A DNA stretch of 64,000 nt, from NCBI GenBank assembly GCA_017553635.1, contig JAFZKN010000014.1, positions 1-64,000 on the forward strand. The letters are read 5' to 3'. The position numbers and the translations under genes are program-made. This document shows positions 8,541 through 16,899 of this stretch, piece after piece (the stretch's first letter is position 1; every line of letters starts with the position of its first letter). The stretch comes from Treponema sp. Its GTDB lineage: Bacteria; Spirochaetota; Spirochaetia; Treponematales; Treponemataceae. The notes under the pieces were generated by a model that worked only from the letters and a program-made list of their open reading frames with translations, had not been told where the DNA came from and made no database searches.

Positions 8541-9028
8541 TATTTTTCTCCTAAAACTCTTAAATCATTAGTTTCCATTACAGTAATTGTAGTTTCAACT
8601 GCAGGAACATCCGGATTCTCACTTGAATATGCTGCCCCGGAATAAGTGAGCATACTTTCAAGTTCATCAATTTTTTTGATTACAACATGAACAGAAGTGC
8701 CGGCTTTAAAGCGGTCAACATTTGCCTTGTAATTCTGAATGCTTAAAAGAAATCCAGGTTTCGGCGGTTCTCCCCGTTCACAGCCTGTAACTCCAGAAAG
8801 AGCAGAAATACTCTGTGCAATCAATTCAAATGCAACATGAGATGGAATTCCATCCAATGCTTCATCATAAAATATATGATTTTTTGTTACAAGAGATTCT
8901 GATTCGAGAGTTCTTGCAACAATATCATGCTGTGTAAGATGATCCAGAAGAAACATTTTTCCTTTGTGAGGCAAAAGATTAATGAGTTCTTCTGCAGGAA
9001 CATTCTGTGGTAATTTTCTTGGTTCCAT
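8540..9028 (-). CDS. ApeP-like / FabZ-like beta-hydroxyacyl-ACP dehydratase
   Basis: A 162-residue hot-dog-fold protein resembling the 3-hydroxyacyl dehydratase of aryl-polyene clusters (ApeP family). LLPHKGKMFLLD near residues 18-29 and HVAFELIAQSISAL near 65-78 are the active-site helix region. It would remove water from 3-hydroxyacyl-ACP. I chose the ATG at 9028 (GGAAT ribosome site, 2 nt after the upstream stop) over an in-frame codon at 9064 lying inside the upstream gene. Sandwiched between two ketosynthases, it implies a dedicated chain-building unit. Confidence 0.8.
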   Translation of the reverse strand: MEPRKLPQNVPAEELINLLPHKGKMFLLDHLTQHDIVARTLESESLVTKNHIFYDEALDGIPSHVAFELIAQSISALSGVTGCERGEPPKPGFLLSIQNYKANVDRFKAGTSVHVVIKKIDELESMLTYSGAAYSSENPDVPAVETTITVMETNDLRVLGEK

Positions 9029-9030
9029 TT

Positions 9031-10239
9031 TTATTCCTTTCCAATTATCAAACTTATATTGCAACCGCCAAAGCCAAACGAATTGCTCATGACAGTTTTA
9101 ATTTCTTTATTCAATTTAAAATCTCTGCCGACAAAATTTAAGTGCGGCATATTTTCTTCGCGCTCTCCGTCCCACACCTGGACAGGAAGTTTTTTACACG
9201 CTGAATTTTTTAAAGCCATATAACAGATTGCAAGCTCAAGGCTCGAGGCTGCTCCCAACGTGTGACCTGTTAAAGGCTTTGTCGTACTTGCAGGAATTTT
9301 TTCTGCAAGCGCTCCAAAAACTGCTTCTAAAGCTTTAGCTTCCATCGCATCGTTTAAATGCGTTCCGGTTCCATGAAGATTTATGTAATCTATCTCATCC
9401 GGAACAAGACCTGCGTCGCTCAATGCACTTTTAATTGCACCTGCGGCTCCGCTTCCATCTTCTAATGGAGCTGTTATATGTGAAGCATCTGCACTTTCTC
9501 CTATGCCTTTTAAGACACACGAAAACTCATCATCTGCTCCAGAAATTTTATCGCGGCTCAAAACAAAAACCGCTGCTCCTTCACCAAGTGTAATTCCGTT
9601 TCTGTTTCTGCTGAACGGATTTGTAATTTCATCAGAAACTGCTTCGAGTGAATCAAACCCAAGCAAAACAGTATCACTTGCAATATCAACTCCGCCTGTT
9701 ACAGCAGCATCGATAATCCCGGCTTCGATTAACTCGCGTGCTTTGTAAACTGCACTTCCACTTGAAGAACACGCAGTACTAAAAACAAATGCCGGACCTT
9801 TAACACCGCAAAACTCTTTTACAAATTTTGCTGGATAATCTGCACCCTGAACTTCAAGCTCATAGCCTTTGGGAAATTTTCCCGATTCAAAAAAAGTTCT
9901 GTGTGCTTTAAGCGAAAATTCAGAACCGTTGTCGCACGAGCCAAGACAGACTCCAACCCGTTCAGGCCCGTATTTTTCTACAGCCCCTTTGACTTGTGGC
10001 ATAATCTGGTCAACTGCGTTTTTTAAGATTCTGATAATCCGCATGTCATATTTTGCATGTTGAACTGGACTCAAAAGCAGATCGTCTATGCGACCAGCGT
10101 AAAAATCTTTTCCGGAAACAGCAGTTACTTTTTTTATTCCGTTCTGTGACCCGTTAAGGCATGATTCCCAGAGCTCCTCCGGATTTTTACCCGCAGCGCA
10201 AATCACGCCCGGATGTGACAGATAAAGATTTTTGCTCAC
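9031..10239 (-). CDS. Second beta-ketoacyl-ACP synthase (FabF/ApeO-like)
   Basis: A 402-residue condensing enzyme divergent from the neighbouring FabF. The catalytic triad is intact (STACSSSGS, HGTGTHLND, GHTLGAASS), so it should be active and not a chain-length-factor-type dead homologue. It starts with GTG at 10239 after a GGG-type ribosome site and ends 2 nt before the dehydratase start. The order ketosynthase-dehydratase-ketosynthase recalls aryl-polyene and polyunsaturated-lipid loci, but the reductase, ACP and acyltransferase of those loci are missing here. It lies 70 nt downstream of the radical SAM gene on the same strand. Confidence 0.85.
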   Translation of the reverse strand: MSKNLYLSHPGVICAAGKNPEELWESCLNGSQNGIKKVTAVSGKDFYAGRIDDLLLSPVQHAKYDMRIIRILKNAVDQIMPQVKGAVEKYGPERVGVCLGSCDNGSEFSLKAHRTFFESGKFPKGYELEVQGADYPAKFVKEFCGVKGPAFVFSTACSSSGSAVYKARELIEAGIIDAAVTGGVDIASDTVLLGFDSLEAVSDEITNPFSRNRNGITLGEGAAVFVLSRDKISGADDEFSCVLKGIGESADASHITAPLEDGSGAAGAIKSALSDAGLVPDEIDYINLHGTGTHLNDAMEAKALEAVFGALAEKIPASTTKPLTGHTLGAASSLELAICYMALKNSACKKLPVQVWDGEREENMPHLNFVGRDFKLNKEIKTVMSNSFGFGGCNISLIIGKE

Positions 10240-10308
10240 CTTTTGCCCTTTTATGTAAAATATTTAACAATTCTACCTATTTATTGTATTTAAATCAACG
10301 CTCGCCTG

Positions 10309-12687
10309 TCAGACAATGACGAGGCCGCGGCCGTGGAGCGATTTTAGGGCTTTGAGCGATGCTTCGTCCTTTCTGACGCTTTCGACCGCCTTTTTACGCT
10401 CATCTTCCGGGGTTTGAGGGCTTAAAGAGGCTAAAATTCCGCTTTTTACAAGCCTTTCGAGGGCGCTGCCTGCCGGGAAAGCCTCTTCTTCCAGAAGGTA
10501 AAGCCAGCGGTACTCATTTCCTGCCTTTACGGGATTTCCGCCAAGCCAGAAAAGGTTGTCTACGTTTTCGGCCGTTATTAAAGAGGCGCGATTTGCGTTA
10601 TCCTGTTCGTAGCGCGCAATCTGCTTTTCGACAAAATCACGCGGAACTGTTGGCTCAGGCACTTTAAAGTCAAACCACTTCTGGACTTTCCTTTGAATTG
10701 CGTTTTCATCGCCCTGCATCCACGAATCGAGCGCCGCTTCTAACGGAGGCCCAAATTTGTCATACGAAGCTTCATTTTTAAAGTGAAGGTTATTGGTTGC
10801 AAAAATTGATTTTGCTGAACTGCCCCTGCGCGAATGCGCATCGCTTAAATTCTGTTCAACTGGGAAAAGATCATTCTGCCTTCCTTCCTGCCACTCGCGG
10901 TACACAGTCGAGTTTCGAGTCAGAACAAATTTGTGCCAGAAAGAGCTGTCAAGAAGTGATGAAGCGAAAAACTGGCGCAGGGTTTCCATCGAATCGATGA
11001 TCGACTGCGCAGTATCGTACCAGAAACCGTAAATCATGTACGCGTGAACTAAAATTCCTGTTTCTTTAAAAGCTGCGCATGCGTTTATAATTGAATTTAT
11101 ATCAGTGCCTTTATTGATGTACTTGAGCCCGCTTCCTGTTGCAACTTCAAGACCTGCAGAAACACCACCGAGCCCGCAGTAACTTAAAAAGGCTGCAAGA
11201 TCTTTTGTAAAAGATTTTTCAAAGCGGATGTTTCCCCAGAAATAAAGCGGATTATTTTCGCGCGCATTTTTAAGTGCAAATTGTTTTAAAACCGCAGGCG
11301 GCATCGCTTCGTCAACAAAATGAATTCCAAAAATATTTTTTTCGCGCGCAGTTTTTAAAAGCCCGTCATAAAGTTTTTCTGTATCAACAGGACGGTAACC
11401 GCAGACATAATCAAGCTTTGTATCACAGAACGCACAGCGGTGCCAGTAGCATCCGTGCGCAAGATATGCTTTTATCCATGAACCGTCTGTCCACAGTCTG
11501 TGCATTGCGTTTTTATCATCGCACACGCGAAGATATTTTGAAAAATCAATGTCAGAATAATCGGGAATTATCTGTGGCGTAATTTCTGATTCGTATTTTT
11601 CCAGTTCTGCGGAATTCCATATTGGATCGTGAATGATTACGTTGCCATCGCAGCGCGAAAAAAACAATCTCATCTTATAAAGCGAACCCGCGTTAAAAAG
11701 AACATCGCGGTCTAAATCCGGCGCGCTCTTAAAAAGCTCGCGGTACGAACCATAACCTCTGTCATACGAAATCGCATCAATATATTTTGCTAAAGCCACA
11801 TCATCTGCGTCACGAAGCTCGGTGTTTACAAATCCGCCACCGATACAGATAAAAACATTTTTTCCATAATGCTTTTTAAGATAGCGCGCCGTATAAAGCG
11901 CAGATATAAAAGTTCCTGCAAACGGAATCGAAATACATATCATGGTTTTTACGCCGCATTCACTATCTTTAGAACCTTCAACGCGCGGACCATCATCGGT
12001 GTTAATACCGGCATCACTGTTAACACATTCAACGCGCGGCATTCCGACAAGATCCGGAACAAGACGCGAAAGAAGCGGCTCGTAAAACTCCTTTAAAACC
12101 GGAGAGTCCAGTCCCTTTTCGAGTTCAAAAAAACTTCTCTCATCAACCGTAAGACTTTCTGCGTAGCGGATGAGTGAAAACTCAGGATCAAAAACAGCAG
12201 TAATGTAATCTGAAAGGTCTTCCAGGGCGTATGAACACAAAAAACGCACATCGTCTACCGACGGATCGCGGCCAGCGTCTGCAAGAGATGCAAGATAGTT
12301 TTCCATACGCTGGCCGCGTGGCGCGAATGGAGAATATAAAAACTGATGTTCTTTTTCGCGGGCGCCGCCGCCTGTTAGGACAGAGGTAATAAAGTCTATC
12401 CATTCTATCCAGCTGGATTTTGTGCTTACATAGCGGCGGAGGTTAAAGGCGGTGTTGTCGTCGCCCTTTTTTTCGGCTTTGTCTGCGAGCGCCAGTGCGT
12501 TTTGTTCGGAGAGCTCAAAAAGCCTTTTAATTCCATCATGCGAAAAAATGGCGTAGAAAAGTTCAATACTAAAATCTGCCTGACACGCGTCAAACCCCTC
12601 GCCTTTAAAAAACGAAGTAAGGTATGCGCCCGACGGGTACGGCGAGTTCAACTGTATTATCGGCGGAATTATAGTAACGACTTTCAT
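10309..12687 (-). CDS. B12-binding-type radical SAM protein
   Basis: A 792-residue protein. The N-terminal half begins MKVVTIIPPIIQLNSPYPSGA and has an alpha/beta region with GGGFVNTEL, as in cobalamin-binding radical SAM enzymes. The iron-sulphur motif at C413, C418 and C421 (CYWHRCAFC) has four residues between the first two cysteines, not the usual three. A radical SAM barrel with HFVDEAMP and a GLEVATGSG motif follows. The reaction is unknown; relatives methylate or rearrange unactivated carbons. Residues ~218-248 are a Ser/Asp/Gly-rich in-frame insertion with two PRVE repeats. An extended -10 (TG-T-TATACT) ends 6 nt before the ATG, so the message is probably leaderless. Downstream ketosynthase genes suggest a lipid substrate, which is inference. 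Confidence 0.85.
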   Translation of the reverse strand: MKVVTIIPPIIQLNSPYPSGAYLTSFFKGEGFDACQADFSIELFYAIFSHDGIKRLFELSEQNALALADKAEKKGDDNTAFNLRRYVSTKSSWIEWIDFITSVLTGGGAREKEHQFLYSPFAPRGQRMENYLASLADAGRDPSVDDVRFLCSYALEDLSDYITAVFDPEFSLIRYAESLTVDERSFFELEKGLDSPVLKEFYEPLLSRLVPDLVGMPRVECVNSDAGINTDDGPRVEGSKDSECGVKTMICISIPFAGTFISALYTARYLKKHYGKNVFICIGGGFVNTELRDADDVALAKYIDAISYDRGYGSYRELFKSAPDLDRDVLFNAGSLYKMRLFFSRCDGNVIIHDPIWNSAELEKYESEITPQIIPDYSDIDFSKYLRVCDDKNAMHRLWTDGSWIKAYLAHGCYWHRCAFCDTKLDYVCGYRPVDTEKLYDGLLKTAREKNIFGIHFVDEAMPPAVLKQFALKNARENNPLYFWGNIRFEKSFTKDLAAFLSYCGLGGVSAGLEVATGSGLKYINKGTDINSIINACAAFKETGILVHAYMIYGFWYDTAQSIIDSMETLRQFFASSLLDSSFWHKFVLTRNSTVYREWQEGRQNDLFPVEQNLSDAHSRRGSSAKSIFATNNLHFKNEASYDKFGPPLEAALDSWMQGDENAIQRKVQKWFDFKVPEPTVPRDFVEKQIARYEQDNANRASLITAENVDNLFWLGGNPVKAGNEYRWLYLLEEEAFPAGSALERLVKSGILASLSPQTPEDERKKAVESVRKDEASLKALKSLHGRGLVIV

Positions 12688-12760
12688 AAATCAAGTATAA
12701 CACAATTTTATGGATTCGTTATAGATTATGGGGACGGGGTTTGTTCAATTTGAATTTCAC

Positions 12761-13705
12761 CTATTTAAATATTTCATTCAATTTCTCCTTTGTTTCTTTT
12801 TGGATATTACTCTTATCCTTGTTACACAGAATATCATCAAGTGAATAGTTGATTTTTGTCATTAAAAGTTCTGGATACGTTTTATTTCCATATTCAATAA
12901 ACAAATTATAAATGTTTTCAAAAATTCTTAATTCAGCTACTTCAGATTCAATATTTATATTTGGATATCTTACATAACCTTTTTCTTTACCACTTTGCAG
13001 GGCATCCGGATGAGTTGGATCATAAACATAACAATAATCTGACATATCCTTTTTGATTTCAATATTTCCAGTTTCAGCAATTTCGACCCAACTTCTTTTA
13101 AATGGCAAGCCATCTAACCCTTTCGTTGTTTCTCTATTACATATATTATTTATACATACTTTAATTTTTACATAATAATAATCCAGTATAGTTAATAATA
13201 CTTTTTTTGAAATATCACCTTTAAGAGATAATAAAGGATAATCATAACTTCCAGTTTCATTAGTCACCAGGTATTTAATAATTCCCGGATCAAGATTTTG
13301 AGGAATAAATAATTCTTTTATTCTTGTATCATCTTTTGATATATCAGATATTTGATATTTTTCGGAAGCATCATTTATTTCATAAATATCACTTACAATT
13401 ATAAGTTCATCAGTTTTATGATGAGCCGTTTCGCTGTTTATAACCTTTCCTAATACTACTACCTTACCATTAACATATTTACTGTATTTTGAATAATCTT
13501 TTTTTTCACGAAAAACCAGCTGTCTTCTTTTGTTATCAGCACAATGTAAAATCCAATAAATTTCTGGTTCAGCATTATATGAGCTTGCTTTTTTTTCATT
13601 AATAAAAACTTCTCTTACAATATCACCTATAAAAGCTTTGTTTTCCTGTGAGAAACAAAAAACCGTTTCAAATAAAATAAGAATAATAAAAATTACTTTT
13701 TTCAT
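12761..13705 (-). CDS. Exported hypothetical protein
   Basis: A 314-residue protein with a clear Sec signal peptide (MKKVIFIILILFETVFCFSQ, cleavage after residue ~20). The mature part has no membrane segment and no motif I recognise; it is Lys/Asp/Tyr-rich. A strong AGAGGAGGAG ribosome site precedes the ATG. It lies 46 nt downstream of a lipoprotein gene on the same strand, probably in one operon. It is more AT-rich than the radical SAM gene beside it, consistent with accessory DNA. Confidence 0.65.
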   Translation of the reverse strand: MKKVIFIILILFETVFCFSQENKAFIGDIVREVFINEKKASSYNAEPEIYWILHCADNKRRQLVFREKKDYSKYSKYVNGKVVVLGKVINSETAHHKTDELIIVSDIYEINDASEKYQISDISKDDTRIKELFIPQNLDPGIIKYLVTNETGSYDYPLLSLKGDISKKVLLTILDYYYVKIKVCINNICNRETTKGLDGLPFKRSWVEIAETGNIEIKKDMSDYCYVYDPTHPDALQSGKEKGYVRYPNINIESEVAELRIFENIYNLFIEYGNKTYPELLMTKINYSLDDILCNKDKSNIQKETKEKLNEIFK

Positions 13706-13751
13706 TTCTCCTCCTCTTTATACATCTCCATCAATTTTATCATTGCTTTTT

Positions 13752-14288
13752 TCATTCCCTCTCTGATTCCAGCTGAATAGATATTATGTTTTCATCTGCA
13801 TATTCAATCTTATAATGACCATCTTGAGGTAAATGCAAATAGTACCCTTTTTTTTCAGGAAACGAAATATTCTTGTCAGAATACATATTTCCTTCTAAAT
13901 CGAAAAGTACGTTCGTAGCTTCAGAAAAAACCGGTGTATTAATCTGGTACGAAGTTGAACCATCTTCATACAAATTTAAGGCTGTTGAAAAATGCTTTTT
14001 GTCATTTAAAATCTGATATGCATGCAAGCCTTCTGGTGAATAATTTATATTGCAAGTCAGACCATTATTATTTTCCATTTTGAAACATGAACCATAATCA
14101 TCCATAGATAATATAAGCGTATCCTTTCCATTACAAATCTTAACTGCCTGAATAGTATTTGATTTTTCATTCATTGAATATTCAATACTGCAATTTTCAT
14201 TGATAGAAATAGAATTTGTTTTTTTACATCCGGTAAATAATACAATAAATAAATTCAACAAAAAAATTGATAGAATTATTTTTTTCAT
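13752..14288 (-). CDS. Lipoprotein, hypothetical
   Basis: A 178-residue protein with a lipoprotein signal peptide: MKKIILSIFLLN, a hydrophobic stretch, then the lipobox FTGC with Cys at residue 21. The mature protein is beta-rich (alternating NTIQAVKI and DTLILSMDD stretches) and resembles small periplasmic lipoproteins with no known role. The GAGG ribosome site supports the start. It is probably cotranscribed with the 12761-13705 gene. Confidence 0.65.
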   Translation of the reverse strand: MKKIILSIFLLNLFIVLFTGCKKTNSISINENCSIEYSMNEKSNTIQAVKICNGKDTLILSMDDYGSCFKMENNNGLTCNINYSPEGLHAYQILNDKKHFSTALNLYEDGSTSYQINTPVFSEATNVLFDLEGNMYSDKNISFPEKKGYYLHLPQDGHYKIEYADENIISIQLESERE

Positions 14289-14362
14289 ACTTTTTTACCT
14301 CTTGTTTACAAAAAATTTATTCATTTTTTTACTCCATAAGTGACCCCAGGGCGGGTGTCAGC

Positions 14363-14506
14363 ATAACAATGAGTTAAACCGCACGCGGCTCGCTCGAAGC
14401 TGCGCTGCGAATAGACCCGCTGTCGGCTATGATGCATCGTGCGCGTGAGCGCACTAGATAATAATTTCCTCAAATGCAAACGACCGAAGGTCGTAACCTT
14501 TGTTAT
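14363..14506. repeat. attC-like imperfect inverted repeat after the toxin-antitoxin genes
   Basis: The ends are ATAACAA-TGA-GTTA (14363-14376) and its near-complement TAAC-CT-TTGTTAT (14494-14506). The spacers between the paired boxes differ by one base, as in integron attC sites. Inner stems include CGACC/GGTCG (14481-14493) and GTGCGC/GCGCAC (14439-14454). The element begins a few bases after the antitoxin stop, where a cassette recombination site should be. No integron integrase is in the window. The label is an inference from structure. Confidence 0.42.
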
Positions 14507-14512
14507 GTGAAT

Positions 14513-14818
14513 TTATACTTTCAACAAAACTTTTCCCTGTTTCTTTGATACGGCAACCTTTGGATATGTAATTATTTCTAATCCCATTCCAAGACTATCT
14601 AGGTAATCTATTAAAGTAGAAATTTTCATGTCTTTTCTTTTTTCTATTTTTGAAACAGACGACTGAGTAAAGTTTGCCATTTCTGATTGTTTTATATTCT
14701 TTTCTTCACGGAGCTGGGCAAGACGAATTGCCATAATATCCTGTTCAGCTTTTATATGAGCTCTTCTTACAGCTTCGGGAGACATACTACTTTCCATCAT
14801 TTTGATTACGTCTTTCAT
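14513..14818 (-). CDS. higA: HigA-family antitoxin (XRE helix-turn-helix)
   Basis: A 101-residue DNA-binding antitoxin. The XRE helix-turn-helix spans roughly residues 30-85 (LAQLREEKNIKQSEMANFT, then SVSKIEKR, then ISTLIDYLDSLGMGLEI). It should neutralise the preceding toxin and repress the shared promoter. The start at 14818 has AAGGAG 7 nt upstream and lies inside the last 32 nt of the toxin gene. This coupling and the toxin-first order are typical of HigBA. An in-frame codon at 14836 is less likely. The attC-like repeat follows directly after the stop. Confidence 0.85.
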   Translation of the reverse strand: MKDVIKMMESSMSPEAVRRAHIKAEQDIMAIRLAQLREEKNIKQSEMANFTQSSVSKIEKRKDMKISTLIDYLDSLGMGLEIITYPKVAVSKKQGKVLLKV

Positions 14819-15167
14819 TTTCCAACTCCTTCTCATGTCTTTCGATGATTACTTCGGATTCTGTAATCAAATCCTTGTAAAATTTTTCTTGATCTTTTCC
14901 TTTCTTATCTCCGCCGGTAAGTAAAAAAGCTTTCCTTTTGGAATCAAAATAATAGGAAACTCTCAAAAGATGTTGTTGAGTCTGATTTCGAAGTTCTTTT
15001 AGGTTCTTATATTTTTTTGAACCATGAAGGACATCTGCATAAGGGCGAGGAAGATTCGGACCGTACTGTTGGAGTAAAAGAACTCTTTGTAATACGGCTT
15101 CTTTACAGTCTTCGTCCAAGCTCAGAAACCAGGCATCATATTCATCTGATGAATCAACCTTCCACAT
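14787..15167 (-). CDS. higB: HigB/RelE-type mRNA interferase toxin
   Basis: A 126-residue toxin of the phage-derived Gp49-like/HigB family, which cuts mRNA on the ribosome. Typical features are the start MWKVDSSDEYDAWFLSLDED, GPNLPRPYADVLHGSKKYKNLKELR in the middle and RVSYYFDSKRKAFLLTGGDK near residues 78-97. The ATG at 15167 is 6 nt from a consensus -10, so the mRNA should start at the start codon with no leader. The longer in-frame reading to 15293 would begin upstream of the promoter. It is cotranscribed with higA. Confidence 0.86.
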   Translation of the reverse strand: MWKVDSSDEYDAWFLSLDEDCKEAVLQRVLLLQQYGPNLPRPYADVLHGSKKYKNLKELRNQTQQHLLRVSYYFDSKRKAFLLTGGDKKGKDQEKFYKDLITESEVIIERHEKELENERRNQNDGK

Positions 15168-15173
15168 AAAATA

Positions 15174-15203
15174 ATTATATGAACTAAAGTGAATATTTGT
15201 CAA
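15174..15203 (-). promoter_or_regulatory. Consensus promoter of higBA
   Basis: On the minus strand TTGACA (15203-15198), an 18-bp spacer and TATAAT (15179-15174) are both perfect hexamers. The transcription start should fall at the A of the toxin ATG (15167). Confidence 0.8.
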
Positions 15204-15285
15204 TAAAAAAAGAGGACTACCCAAGACATCCGATTTGCAGCGAATGTTAGCAGTTTTTTTATTTATATAGGCAGATTTTGCTTCC

Positions 15286-15750
15286 TCACGCAAAATTCCA
15301 GTTTGTGACAGGAAGGCCGTGGGAGTCTTTTGCCTTGCCGCAGGCGATTAAAATCCATTCAACAAAAGCCCAGGTAGAGCCAATGAAAAGCAGAACACCG
15401 CCAAGGCATATTAATCCGATTGAACCAAGCACAGATGCTTCGGAAATCGAAAAAATATTGTGCTCGACAAAATCGCTTATTCCACCGATGGAATTAAAGG
15501 TAATATGAACAACGCCCAAAATGTAAAAAGCTGTACCAAGGATACGCAGTACAATTTTTGTAATGCCCCTTCCGATATGACCAAGATAAAAGTTGTTGAT
15601 TCCAATTCCGCCTAAAAAAATACCAAACAGAAGGGCAACCAGAGCACTCTTTGGCGAAGTCGCACCAGAGCTGCTGTCTAATACCGCTCCACAGTACGGA
15701 CAGCATTTTGCATCAGCAGAGATTTCTTTTCCACATTCTTTACAGTACAT
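15286..15750 (-). CDS. TM2-domain membrane protein with N-terminal zinc ribbon
   Basis: A 154-residue protein. Residues 1-22 form a zinc ribbon (MYCKECGKEI, CCPYCGAVL). A TM2 domain follows, with two helices around GIFLGGIGINNFYLGHIGRGITKIVLRIL, and further hydrophobic segments come near residues 95-140. TM2 proteins are small inner-membrane proteins of unclear role. It ends upstream of the higBA promoter and is transcribed toward it, so it may read into the toxin. Confidence 0.8.
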   Translation of the reverse strand: MYCKECGKEISADAKCCPYCGAVLDSSSGATSPKSALVALLFGIFLGGIGINNFYLGHIGRGITKIVLRILGTAFYILGVVHITFNSIGGISDFVEHNIFSISEASVLGSIGLICLGGVLLFIGSTWAFVEWILIACGKAKDSHGLPVTNWNFA

Positions 15751-15846
15751 GTTTCCCCCTTTTTTAAAAATTATAACATGGAATTTATAAATTCCGCAAA
15801 AAAACTAAAGAGGCCGCACGGCTTTGAAAAAACTCTAAAGAGAGCG

Positions 15847-15883
15847 AAGGCCTGATTGCACAAGTTTACAGGGAGGCCTTTTT
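15847..15883 (+). terminator. Possible terminator or attenuator hairpin upstream of pyrB
   Basis: AAGGCCT (15847-15853) can pair with AGGCCTT (15874-15880) across a 20-nt loop and is followed by a short T run. It lies upstream of the pyrB promoter, not in its leader. It therefore more likely ends an unannotated short transcript from 15751-15850 than attenuates pyrB. The rest of the 200-nt spacer shows no gene. Confidence 0.4.
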
Positions 15884-15889
15884 AGTCAA

Positions 15890-15918
15890 TTGAATAAAAC
15901 AGCGCGACGTGTTATTAT
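15890..15918 (+). promoter_or_regulatory. Promoter of the pyrBIC genes
   Basis: TTGAAT (15890-15895), a 17-bp spacer and TATTAT (15913-15918), with TG one base before the -10. The start would be near 15925, giving a ~26-nt leader with GGAG 13 nt before the pyrB ATG. Confidence 0.65.
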
Positions 15919-15950
15919 AGAAAAAATCGTAATGGAGTAAACAGCAAACC

Positions 15951-16874
15951 ATGTTAAAAGGTCGCCATTTAATCGAACCAGAAAACCTTTCAATTCAGGA
16001 AATTGATGAAATTTGTTCTTTAGCAGAACAGATTATCGTTGATCCAGTATCATTTGGAGATGTGTGCCGCGGAAAAATTCTAGCGGCACTTTTTTTTGAG
16101 CCGAGCACCAGAACGCGTCTTAGCTTCGAGGCTGCGATGCTTCGTTTGGGCGGAACAGTAGAAGGATTTGCAGATGCAACTTCATCTTCGACATCAAAGG
16201 GAGAAAGCCTTGCCGATACGATAAGAGTTGTTTCGTCTTATGCAGACATCATCGCAATGAGAAATCCAAAGGAAGGAGCTGCACTTCTTGCTTCAAAATA
16301 TTCAAGCTGCCCGATTATTAACGCAGGCGACGGCGGACACTTTCATCCGACACAGACACTTACAGACCTGCTTACAATCCGTGCATTACGCGGAAGCTTT
16401 GAAGGCCAGACAATCGGTTTCTGCGGCGACTTAAAGTTTGGACGTACGGTTCACTCCCTTACTCAGGCGATGTCACGTTATCCTAAAAACAAATTTGTTT
16501 TCATAAGCCCTAAAGAATTAAAGATTCCTGAATACATGATAGAAAACATTTTAAAGCCACACAACATTGAATATACAGAAGCAGAACGGCTTGAAGATGT
16601 AATCGGCGATCTCGACATTCTTTACATGACACGAGTTCAAAAAGAAAGATTCTTTAACGAACAGGATTACATAAGGTTAAAGGACAGTTACATTCTTGAT
16701 GCAGAAAAAATGAACCTTGCAAAAAAAGATATGATAGTCCTTCACCCGCTTCCACGTGTAAATGAAATCCAGCCGGAAGTAGATGATGATCCGCGCGCTG
16801 CATACTTTAAGCAGGTTAAATACGGAATGTATGCAAGAATGGCACTCATTGCAAAGCTTACAGGTTGTCTTTAA
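15951..16874 (+). CDS. pyrB: Aspartate carbamoyltransferase catalytic subunit
   Basis: A 307-residue enzyme that joins carbamoyl phosphate and aspartate, the first committed step of pyrimidine synthesis. The carbamoyl-phosphate site STRTRLSFEAAM lies near residues 51-62. The C-terminal HPLPRVNEI motif and a DDDPRAAYF segment are also present. Full length. It is the first gene of pyrB-pyrI-pyrC. The following pyrI implies an allosteric dodecameric enzyme of the E. coli type. Confidence 0.96.
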   Translation: MLKGRHLIEPENLSIQEIDEICSLAEQIIVDPVSFGDVCRGKILAALFFEPSTRTRLSFEAAMLRLGGTVEGFADATSSSTSKGESLADTIRVVSSYADIIAMRNPKEGAALLASKYSSCPIINAGDGGHFHPTQTLTDLLTIRALRGSFEGQTIGFCGDLKFGRTVHSLTQAMSRYPKNKFVFISPKELKIPEYMIENILKPHNIEYTEAERLEDVIGDLDILYMTRVQKERFFNEQDYIRLKDSYILDAEKMNLAKKDMIVLHPLPRVNEIQPEVDDDPRAAYFKQVKYGMYARMALIAKLTGCL

Positions 16875-16899
16875 TTAGAAATATTTTTTGGAGATTAAA

